Assembly: GCA_963846775.1 (NCBI GenBank)
Contig: CAWJXB010000006.1
Span: forward strand, 1,302,001-1,366,000
Length of the DNA stretch: 64,000 nt
Direction: 5' to 3'
From: CAVYXA01 sp963846775
Lineage (GTDB): Bacteria > Verrucomicrobiota > Verrucomicrobiia > Chthoniobacterales > UBA10450
In this document: positions 1 to 6,583 of the stretch, in pieces
How the letters are laid out: each line of letters starts with the position of its first letter
Position numbering within the stretch: the stretch's first letter is position 1
Position numbers and translations under genes: made by a program
Notes under the pieces: generated by a model
The model's input: only the letters and a program-made list of their open reading frames with translations
What the model was told of the DNA's origin: nothing
Databases searched by the model: none

Positions 1-121
1 AATTGATCGCGCTGGACGATCATGGACGGGCCAGTTCGGCGGCGATCACTGTGCAGTAGCGCACCGAATTTGCTGTTTAGAGCTAAGCGCGGAAGGTTCA
101 CGCCATTGTCGATCTCAAATT

Positions 122-784
122 ATGCGCATTTCAGCAACCTGTTATCTCGATGTTGTTTCCTCGTGGTGTTTTTGGGCTGAGCCGGCCTGGGCGGAATTGA
201 AGAAGCGCTATCAAGGCAAAGTCGAGTTTCATTGGAAGATCGCGCTCATGGACAAAACCGGTCTGCCGACGTCTCGCAAGCAGGAGGAATGGTTTTACCG
301 GCGAAGCGGCACACTGATGCGTTCGCCGTTCCTGCTTAGAACCGACTGGTACGACGAACCGATTCGCGCGGAATATCTCGCGCCCAATTGCGTCGCCGAA
401 GCGGCCAAGGATTTCGGCATCACCGACGATCGCGTCCGCCTGCCGCTGGCGTACGCGGCATTACGAGAAGGAAAACGTGTCGGCGAATGGGAGATCGCAT
501 CGGAAATCGCAGCCAAGGCTGGTAACATCGATGATCGGCAGTTACTCGAGCAGGCGAAATCATCCGAGGTCGAGCAACGGATCCGAGAATCGACCGCAGA
601 ATTTCACGCTTTGCAAGTCACGCAAAGACCGACCTTCGTGCTCGACACCGAAATAGGCGATCGCGCGGTCTTTTCCGGGTTCGCCAGGGCCCGGCCGCTC
701 ATCGCCGCGCTTGACGCTATGCTCGATGATGCCGAGGCCTACGAATCTTATGCCGCCCATTTTGGCACGCCGCCAAGCTCTTAA
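122..784 (+). CDS. DsbA/FrnE-like thioredoxin-fold protein with one active-site cysteine
   Basis: A 220-aa DsbA-family thioredoxin-fold protein of the FrnE / 2-hydroxychromene-2-carboxylate isomerase type. The first strand runs into D10-VVSSWC16, the position where FrnE-like enzymes carry CPWC. The first cysteine is replaced by serine, so only C16 remains. A late TQRPTFVLD segment (167-175) fits the cis-proline loop. There is no signal peptide, so a cytoplasmic location is expected. Length is normal for the family, and the ATG lies directly before the first strand. The gene stands alone, about 240 bp upstream of infC. Family assignment is fairly safe; substrate is not predictable. Loss of one thiol argues against classical dithiol oxidase activity and may favour a GST-kappa or isomerase-like role. 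Confidence 0.8.
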   Translation: MRISATCYLDVVSSWCFWAEPAWAELKKRYQGKVEFHWKIALMDKTGLPTSRKQEEWFYRRSGTLMRSPFLLRTDWYDEPIRAEYLAPNCVAEAAKDFGITDDRVRLPLAYAALREGKRVGEWEIASEIAAKAGNIDDRQLLEQAKSSEVEQRIRESTAEFHALQVTQRPTFVLDTEIGDRAVFSGFARARPLIAALDAMLDDAEAYESYAAHFGTPPSS

Positions 785-1031
785 GCGGCTCGACACCCAA
801 TTGTCACGAGATTGATCTTGCCTCTGAATAATTGTTGCCTGAAACTTCCCTTCGGCTCGCGATGGTTTTATACGAGCCGCTCGTCGTGGTCGATCGCAGC
901 CGCGGCGAGACTGAGTGCACCGGCCGTTGGTGAATGCAGCGCCGGGACTGCGATGGATGAACACACGGCGGGATGACGCACTCCCGTTTCGCCGGCCAGG
1001 AGATTGAGTTAATCTGCAAACACAAATTCGG

Positions 1032-1619
1032 GTGAACGGGCGGATTCGCGCGCGCGAAGTCCGGGTCATTTTGAGCTCAACCGGGGAGCAGCTTGGCGTC
1101 ATGAAATTGTCCGATGCCTTGCGCCGGGCGCAAAGTCTCGGCCTTGATCTGGTCGAGATCGCACCCACGGCCAGCCCACCAGTCTGCAAGATTGTCGATT
1201 TCGGCAAATTCCGTTACGACCTCTCGAAACAAGATAAGGAGAAACGGCCTTCCGGAACGAAACTGAAGGAGATCAAATTCCGGGTCAACATCGACGAGCA
1301 CGATTACCTAACGAAGATACGCCACGGCGAGGAATTTCTCGATCGCGGAAACAAGGTGCGCGTGCAATTGCAATTTCGCGGACGGGAAATGGCACATCAG
1401 GAATTCGGGATGAAACTAATGGAGCGTGTCCGCGACGATCTCGCCACAATGTCGCAGGTCGAGATGGACCCAAAGATGACCGGGCGAAACATCACGATGA
1501 CGTTGTCACCGTTGCCAGCAAATCGGCGAAAACGCAGATTCACTGCGCTGAAAGAGGAAGACACGGTCGCCGCATCTCACCCGGCAAATTCCGAGCTCGA
1601 AAGTCCAGAGCAGGTCTAA
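1032..1619 (+). CDS. infC: Translation initiation factor IF-3
   Basis: IF-3 binds the 30S subunit, prevents premature joining with 50S and checks start-codon fidelity. The N-domain begins with NGRIRAREVRVI and carries the hallmark segment LVEIAPTASPPVCKIVDFGK. The C-domain follows the linker (KEIKFRVNIDEHDY onward). An Arg/Lys-rich tail of about 30 aa exceeds the E. coli length. The start is uncertain. GTG 1032 is used here, but the reading frame is open back to TGA at 1005. ATT 1026 would give an infC-like AUU start, and CTG 1014 is the codon best placed after the AGGAG at 998-1002. No ATG is available. rpmI and rplT, usual downstream partners of infC, do not follow; a convergent TPR gene does. 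Rare start codons in infC are known from E. coli, where they serve autoregulation. Confidence 0.95.
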   Translation: MNGRIRAREVRVILSSTGEQLGVMKLSDALRRAQSLGLDLVEIAPTASPPVCKIVDFGKFRYDLSKQDKEKRPSGTKLKEIKFRVNIDEHDYLTKIRHGEEFLDRGNKVRVQLQFRGREMAHQEFGMKLMERVRDDLATMSQVEMDPKMTGRNITMTLSPLPANRRKRRFTALKEEDTVAASHPANSELESPEQV

Positions 1620-1650
1620 TCCACTCCTCAATTTCAAACGGCTTGTCCTT

Positions 1651-1723
1651 GTAGCGACCTCGAACGCTTTCGGGGGTCGCAAACTTTTCTCACCAAATGG
1701 CGACGCTCACAGAGCGCCGCTAC
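1651..1723. repeat. Twin-hairpin dispersed repeat, copy A
   Basis: About 73 bp between the convergent infC and TPR genes. It contains an imperfect hairpin CCTCGAACGCTTTCGGGGG and a second imperfect one around GCGACGCTCACAGAGCGCCGC, joined by a T/A-rich linker. A near-identical element lies at 4688-4757. Both copies sit between 3' ends of convergent genes, so a bidirectional terminator or REP-like role is possible. Confidence 0.75.
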
Positions 1724-1760
1724 AAAGGGGGGCCGCTACAGCACGACCCAAATTGCTTCT

Positions 1761-2378
1761 TCAGGGTGTTCCGGCTGGCGTCGTTTGGGGCAGAGTTTGC
1801 GGCAGCGGTGTGAAGGGCACCCGCGGTTCGAGCGTGATTTGCAAACGCGCTTTGCGATCGAGCGCTTCCTGGTTAGTCGAGTCCAGCTTCAACGCGCTCT
1901 CGGTATCGGCCATGGCTTTTTTCTTGTCACCTCGCAGCTCGTAGATGTACCCGCGGTAAAGATAATTGCTGATTTCGTCTGGATGGAACTTGATCGCCTC
2001 CGAATAATCGGCCAGCGCTTTGTCGTACTCCTTCGTGTTCATTTCCATGGCGGCGCGTTGCTCGTAGGTGCGCGCGTTCTGCGGATTCACCTTGAGCGCT
2101 TCAGTTAGATCGGCAATTGCGTCCTGATACTTCTGCTGACTCGCCGCGGTAAATGCCCGGTGCTGATAGGCAATCACCAGGTTCGGCTTGAACTTCTGGT
2201 CGAGCTCAGCCGCCTTGCGAAACATTTCGATCGCCTTGTTCCAATCCTTGTTCTTGGAGGCTTCAACACCTTCCTGCGCAAACTTTGTGGACTGCGTCTC
2301 TTCCTTCTTCGCGCGCGCGGATGGCGCGCAAAAAATGGCCAGGAGAACGAAAGCAACAATAACGGATGCGTTTTTCAT
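1761..2378 (-). CDS. Exported TPR-repeat protein
   Basis: A 205-aa protein with a Sec signal peptide (K-N start, hydrophobic VIVAFVLLAIFCA, cleavage near SARA at about residue 23). It is followed by at least three TPR-type 34-residue repeats: around residues 29-63 (EGVEASKNKDWNKAIEMFRKA), 66-97 (AYQHRAFTAASQQKYQDAIA) and 100-165. The tail is proline/threonine-rich. TPRs are protein-protein scaffolds. The protein should be periplasmic, and no catalytic domain is visible. It converges with infC across the twin-hairpin repeat and is followed upstream, after about 70 bp, by the YmdB-like gene on the same strand. Function is not predictable. Confidence 0.8.
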   Translation of the reverse strand: MKNASVIVAFVLLAIFCAPSARAKKEETQSTKFAQEGVEASKNKDWNKAIEMFRKAAELDQKFKPNLVIAYQHRAFTAASQQKYQDAIADLTEALKVNPQNARTYEQRAAMEMNTKEYDKALADYSEAIKFHPDEISNYLYRGYIYELRGDKKKAMADTESALKLDSTNQEALDRKARLQITLEPRVPFTPLPQTLPQTTPAGTP

Positions 2379-2445
2379 CTTCTACCAGAGCATTCTACAA
2401 AAGATTCGATTGTCACTGGAAAAATGGTTCGCTTAAAAACCGCGG

Positions 2446-3267
2446 CTACTGCGCTGGCTCCTGCGGCGCCTTCTCACGCGGGGCCAGAGCAGGCTCATCC
2501 ACGCGCGCGATGTGCAACGCGCGCCCACTTGTTTCGTCGATCTCGATCAACGCCCCGCGCAAACGCACCTCGCCCGCCGCCACCGGAAAGGGAATCGGCA
2601 TGTTGGAGACAAACCGGCTCATGATCGGTTCGATCGCGCGCCCGAGGATCGAGTTTACCGGGCCGCACATGCCCGCGTCGCACAGAAACGCCGTGCCACC
2701 GGGAAAAAGTTGTTCGTCGGCTGTCTGCACATGCGTGTGTGTGCCGATGACCGCCGAAACTTTTCCATCGAGAAAACGCCCGAGCGCGATCTTCTCGCTC
2801 GTCGTCTCGCCGTGAACATCGACAATGATCGCCCTCGTTTCCTGGCGCACTTTCTCGACCGCGTCCGCAACCGCGTGAAAAGGGTTCTCCAGAATCGGCT
2901 GCATGAAGGTGCGGGCCTGGACATTGATCACGCCGATTTTGCCTTTCGCTGTCTCGAGCACAATCCAGCCGCCTCCCGGCGCACCGGCCGGGTAATTCAC
3001 CGGCCGCAACAAGCGCGGTTCGGTGTCGATGAACGCGACGATGTCTTTCTGGTCCCAAATATGATCGCCCGTCGTGATGACCGACACGCCGGCCCGCAAT
3101 AAATCGATGGTGATCTTCCCGGTGATACCGCGTCCGCCAGCCGCGTTCTCGCCGTTCACAATGACGAAATCGAGTCCGAATCGCTCCCTCAACTCTGGCA
3201 ATCGCGCAGTCACCGCGCTGCGGCCCGGCTCGCCTACAACGTCGCCGAGAAAAAGAACCGTTAGCAT
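2446..3267 (-). CDS. YmdB-family metallophosphoesterase
   Basis: A 273-aa protein of the TIGR00282/YmdB family, calcineurin-fold phosphoesterases. The Bacillus member hydrolyses 2',3'-cyclic nucleotides and influences biofilm formation. Metal-binding motifs seen in order are LGDVVGEPG, NGENAAGG, TGDHIWDQKD, VDVHGETTSEK and GTHTHVQTADE. The ATG at 3267 starts right at the first strand (MLTVLFLGD). An in-frame ATG 69 bp upstream would add a non-conserved extension overlapping the divergent gene, and is rejected. The C-terminal 25 residues are Ala/Pro-rich and not conserved. The gene is cytoplasmic and divergent from the amidase gene at 3348. Confidence 0.9.
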   Translation of the reverse strand: MLTVLFLGDVVGEPGRSAVTARLPELRERFGLDFVIVNGENAAGGRGITGKITIDLLRAGVSVITTGDHIWDQKDIVAFIDTEPRLLRPVNYPAGAPGGGWIVLETAKGKIGVINVQARTFMQPILENPFHAVADAVEKVRQETRAIIVDVHGETTSEKIALGRFLDGKVSAVIGTHTHVQTADEQLFPGGTAFLCDAGMCGPVNSILGRAIEPIMSRFVSNMPIPFPVAAGEVRLRGALIEIDETSGRALHIARVDEPALAPREKAPQEPAQ

Positions 3268-3309
3268 TGAACAGGATCGTAACGGAGACGTTCCAAACGT
3301 CGAGGCTTT

Positions 3310-3435
3310 TGAGAAATGACGAAGCTCGAAGGACAAAGGACGAAGGAATGACTAATCACGAAGCTCGAAGCGGACCTATTCGGCATTCGGGCTTCGGCAT
3401 TCTTTCGTCATTCGTCATTCATCATTCGTCATTGT
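3310..3435. repeat. Degenerate 'cattcgt' intergenic repeat in the 5' part of the amidase gene
   Basis: This stretch has GAAGGAC/GAAGGA words in its left half and repeated TCATTCG/TCATTCA words on the right (3410-3433), related as an imperfect inverted repeat. It lies between the divergent YmdB gene and the mature part of the amidase gene, and it supplies the encoded N-terminal residues of the latter. It resembles the low-complexity spacer repeats seen elsewhere in the window. Confidence 0.55.
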
Positions 3436-4676
3436 TCTTGTTGTCGATCTTCCCGGTGGCGCTTCACGCCGCTGACAATATCAGCGTTCTTGGCCATAAA
3501 CCGAAATGGAATGTCCTCGAGCATTATCAGGAAACGATCACGCGCGATAAGTTCGAGCATTTGCTGCGAGACGTTTATGGCACACACGGCTTCGCCGATG
3601 ATCTCTTTAAAATCGACCATGATTCGGCCCAGATCTTGACCAATCGCGCGTCGCACCACTATTTTGCTCTCCGGTTCGCCAAAGATGAAGCTTCGCGTAA
3701 GCACGTCCCACGGCTTTGGCGTCCGGCCAAGTCGCTCCCGCCAGCTAACGAACAGAAACCGCTGGCCGGATTGAAGATCGCGCTCGATCCAGGTCACCTC
3801 GGCGGTAAATGGGCCAAAATGGAAGAGCGTTGGTTTCAGGTCGGTGACAGCACGCCTGTGCAAGAAGGTGATCTTACGCTGCGTGTGGCGCGGTTGCTCG
3901 CGCTGCGATTCCGCGCACTCGGCGCGACCGTCTCCTTTGTCCGGAGCCACGCGGGACCAGTTACGTTAAAGCGCCCGGATGATTTCAAAGAGCTGGCCCG
4001 AAAAATCTTGATCAAGAACGGCGTGCCGCAGCCGCGGCCTGACGTTCTGGACCCGAGCGATTCGGAAAAAGAACACACCATTGCGTGGCAAAGCGAGATT
4101 CTGTTTTATCGATACAGCGAAATCCGGCGGCGCGCCGTGTTGGTAAACACAAGATTGCATCCCGATCTGGTGCTCTGCCTGCATTTCAACGCCGAAGGCT
4201 GGGGCGACCCAAACACGCCGACGTTGACCGACCTAAACCATCTCCATCTACTCGTGAACGGTTCGTATTTGTCGGAGGAGCTGGAGTTCGACGATGAGCG
4301 GTTCGAAATGATCCGCCGTTTACTGAGCCGCGCTTATGACGAAGAACTGCCGCTCGCGGACAACGTGGCGCAAGCAATGGCCACGGCGACCGGATTACCG
4401 CCATATCAATACCCGACGACCCTCACCACCACAAAGGTTGGATCGACCGGTTACGTTTACGCGCGAAATCTTCTGGCCACTCGGATTTATCGCTGCCCTG
4501 TTGTCTACTGCGAGCCGTATGTGATGAACAGCCGGGACGCGTTCGCACGCATTCAGCTCGGCGATTACGAAGGCACTCGCGAAATCAAGGGCATCGAGCG
4601 CAAGAGTATCTTTCGCGAGTATGCGGATGGGGTGACAGCGGGATTGGTGGATTACTATACGAGCGCGCGAAAATGA
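3348..4676 (+). CDS. Exported N-acetylmuramoyl-L-alanine amidase (Amidase_3-like)
   Basis: Cleaves the amide bond between MurNAc and the stem peptide. The catalytic core starts with LKIALDPGHLGG, where the histidine is the first zinc ligand. It continues with PVQEGDLTLRVARLLALRF (glutamate ligand) and LCLHFNAEGWG (second histidine and the HxNA-type motif), all typical of Amidase_3. A hydrophobic stretch ending FPVALHA|AD looks like a signal peptide. An unclassified domain of about 100 aa separates it from the catalytic part. The start is unsure: ATG 3348 is chosen, but the first codons lie in a low-complexity repeat, and TTG 3432 directly before the hydrophobic core is an alternative. It is larger than usual because of insertions after the second histidine. 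It should act in the periplasm on peptidoglycan. Confidence 0.8.
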   Translation: MTNHEARSGPIRHSGFGILSSFVIHHSSLFLLSIFPVALHAADNISVLGHKPKWNVLEHYQETITRDKFEHLLRDVYGTHGFADDLFKIDHDSAQILTNRASHHYFALRFAKDEASRKHVPRLWRPAKSLPPANEQKPLAGLKIALDPGHLGGKWAKMEERWFQVGDSTPVQEGDLTLRVARLLALRFRALGATVSFVRSHAGPVTLKRPDDFKELARKILIKNGVPQPRPDVLDPSDSEKEHTIAWQSEILFYRYSEIRRRAVLVNTRLHPDLVLCLHFNAEGWGDPNTPTLTDLNHLHLLVNGSYLSEELEFDDERFEMIRRLLSRAYDEELPLADNVAQAMATATGLPPYQYPTTLTTTKVGSTGYVYARNLLATRIYRCPVVYCEPYVMNSRDAFARIQLGDYEGTREIKGIERKSIFREYADGVTAGLVDYYTSARK

Positions 4677-4687
4677 TCCCTCTCTGT

Positions 4688-4757
4688 CGGCCCCGAACGC
4701 TTTCGGGGTCGTAAACTTTTCTCTCCAAAACGGCGGCGCTCACAGAGCGCCGCTACA
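4688..4757. repeat. Twin-hairpin dispersed repeat, copy B
   Basis: Two perfect hairpins: CCCCGAA-CGCT-TTCGGGG (4691-4708) and GCGGCGCTC-ACA-GAGCGCCGC. They are joined by the same T/A-rich linker as copy A at 1651-1723. It lies between the convergent amidase and aroB genes. The TAG stop of aroB (4753-4755) is inside the element, so the repeat provides the end of that gene. Confidence 0.8.
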
Positions 4758-5865
4758 ACCGGAGGATGGATTCGCGCAGGTCTTTCATCGTCACCTCGCT
4801 CGACAAATAGGCCGAACCGATCCGCGGCGTGACGACGAACCGCACTTTTCCACGCTCGAATTTTTTATCGAGTGGCAAGGCTTCGAAGATTTTGTCGCGC
4901 GGAAAATTTGATGGCAATCGCGTGGGCAAATCGAATGCGCGGAGAAGATCGACAATCGCGCCGTGCTGCTCCCGCAGCAGACCTGCTTTCTTCATCGAAA
5001 TGTCGCACGCCGCCACCATCCCCAGGCTCACCGCCTCCCCATGCAAGAACATTTTGTAATCGCCCGCGCGCTCGATCGCGTGACCAACGGTGTGGCCGAA
5101 ATTGAGCAGGGCGCGTTCGCCGCTCCGATCATGCTCATCTTTCGCTACCAGCGCCGCTTTGATCTCGATGTTTCGCCGAATGAGCGATGGTAGCGCATGC
5201 GTCCGGCTTGCGCTTTGACTGGACCGCAAGCCAGAAGCATGCGCGACCTCCGCAAACATCTCCGCATCCGACGTAACCGCGTGTTTGATGATCTCGGCAA
5301 ATCCCTGGTTGAATTCGCGGCCCGGCAGCGTTTTCAGAAGATCGACATCGTCGATCACTAATACCGGATGATGAATCGCGCCGATCAGATTTTTGCCGTC
5401 ACACGTGTTCACGCCGGTCTTGCCGCCGATCGAACTATCAACCATCGCCAGCAGCGTCGTCGGAATCTGCACGTGCGAAATGCCACGATGAAAAATCGCT
5501 GCGACAAATCCGGAGATGTCGCCGATCACCCCACCGCCGAGTCCAATCACAAATGATTGTCGATCCAACCGCGAAGCAATCATCTGGTCGCAAATCGCGC
5601 CGGCTTGCTCGAGCGTTTTGAATTGTTCGCCGGCCGGGATCGTAATCAGCATCGGCTCAAATCCCGCGGCCTTCAGGATTTTTGTTAGCCTTTCGCCGAA
5701 ATGCGCCGCGATGTTGGTATCGGAAACGATCGCGCAGCGTGGCCCCAGGTTTTTGTCGAGAAATTGGCCCGATCGATCGAGGAGATCCGCCCCTATGATC
5801 GCGCGCGCGCCATCGCGAATCGCCATCGAGATCACGGCGAGGGGTTCACGGTCAGCTTCGGACAT
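4753..5865 (-). CDS. aroB: 3-dehydroquinate synthase
   Basis: Second step of the shikimate pathway: converts DAHP to 3-dehydroquinate, NAD- and Zn-dependent, in the cytoplasm. The NAD-binding loop is FVIGLGGGVIGDISGFVA and the substrate loop is PTTLLAMVDSSIGGKTGVN. The metal ligands are the Glu of FAEIIKHAV and the histidines of LLNFGHTVGHAIE and FLHGEAVSLGM. At 370 aa the length is normal. ATG 5865 is used; a second ATG 13 codons in (MAIRDGARAI) could also serve. The stop codon lies inside a dispersed repeat. It diverges from the DUF4870 gene and has no aromatic-pathway neighbours here. Confidence 0.96.
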   Translation of the reverse strand: MSEADREPLAVISMAIRDGARAIIGADLLDRSGQFLDKNLGPRCAIVSDTNIAAHFGERLTKILKAAGFEPMLITIPAGEQFKTLEQAGAICDQMIASRLDRQSFVIGLGGGVIGDISGFVAAIFHRGISHVQIPTTLLAMVDSSIGGKTGVNTCDGKNLIGAIHHPVLVIDDVDLLKTLPGREFNQGFAEIIKHAVTSDAEMFAEVAHASGLRSSQSASRTHALPSLIRRNIEIKAALVAKDEHDRSGERALLNFGHTVGHAIERAGDYKMFLHGEAVSLGMVAACDISMKKAGLLREQHGAIVDLLRAFDLPTRLPSNFPRDKIFEALPLDKKFERGKVRFVVTPRIGSAYLSSEVTMKDLRESILRL

Positions 5866-5940
5866 GATCTAGCTCGGACAGTATTGAGTTTACGTGATTC
5901 GTGAAAGCGAAAATCGCAGCGACCTGGAGCGAGAGTTAGC

Positions 5941-5972
5941 TTGACAAACTCGCACACAAGTTTGTGTATGTA
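5941..5972 (+). promoter_or_regulatory. Putative sigma70 promoter giving a near-leaderless DUF4870 transcript
   Basis: A consensus -35 box TTGACA (5941-5946) is followed by TGTATG (5965-5970) at 18-bp spacing. Transcription would then start within a few bases of the ATG at 5977. No Shine-Dalgarno sequence lies before that ATG, consistent with leaderless translation. A perfect ACACAA/TTGTGT inverted repeat (5954-5967) sits between the boxes and could be an operator. Confidence 0.45.
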
Positions 5973-5976
5973 AGCC

Positions 5977-6396
5977 ATGGCCGATCCAGCAGAACCATCC
6001 GTTTCGCCTCCCCCACCCAATCCAGGCGCGCCAACATCGACCGGACTGCCTTCCAACGTCGCGGCCGCGCTGGCGTCGATCCCGCTCATCGGCGGCATCA
6101 TTTTTTACGTCCTCGAAAAGCACGACAGCTTGGTCCGGTTTTACGCGATGCAATCGATCATCTTCGGCGGCGCCTGGATTTTGTTTGCCTTCGTTTATGC
6201 GATTGCCCACGCGATTCTTACACCAATCCCGGCGATCGGATTAATCTTTGCCATCATATTATGGATTGCCTGGGCGTTGGTCAGCATCGCCTTTCTGGTG
6301 GTTTTCATTATCACCGTCGTCAAGGCTTTCCTGGGCGTGCGCTGGGAGATTCCCTACATCGGGCCGATGGCGCGCAAGCAGGTCGGCGAGACTTAG
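5977..6396 (+). CDS. DUF4870-type (Tic20-like) membrane protein
   Basis: A 139-aa protein with a Pro-rich cytoplasmic N-tail (PPPPNPGAP) and three to four hydrophobic segments. The DUF4870 signature is visible: ASIPLIGGIIFYVLEKH followed by VRFYAMQSIIFG, then two long transmembrane helices and a short C-terminal KAFLGVRWEIPYIG. The function of the family is unknown; it belongs to the Tic20-like fold group. The start is fixed by the ATG at 5977, preceded by a strong -35 box and no ribosome-binding site. It is monocistronic and diverges from aroB by about 110 bp. Confidence 0.85.
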   Translation: MADPAEPSVSPPPPNPGAPTSTGLPSNVAAALASIPLIGGIIFYVLEKHDSLVRFYAMQSIIFGGAWILFAFVYAIAHAILTPIPAIGLIFAIILWIAWALVSIAFLVVFIITVVKAFLGVRWEIPYIGPMARKQVGET

Positions 6397-6583
6397 TTCC
6401 GGCGTTAGCGCAAATTTTTGGGTCGCCCGGACACGGCTCAATCTTGCGAAAAATGCATCTGGAGAAGGTGCGGCGCGCGAACTTTGAATGTTCTCAGGCG
6501 ATGGTTGTCTGAGTCTGAATGCTAATCTGCCGCTGTTGCGCTCCCGCCTGAAATCTGCGATGATTACACACTCTTTTCTTAGA

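Noticed and set aside
560..1207. Minus-strand open frame spanning the region before infC
   Set aside because: It overlaps two good plus-strand genes and is Arg/Ser-rich without motifs.
3410..3433. Short tandem TCATTCG words considered as a CRISPR-like array
   Set aside because: Units are 7-8 bp, with no spacers and no cas genes in the window.
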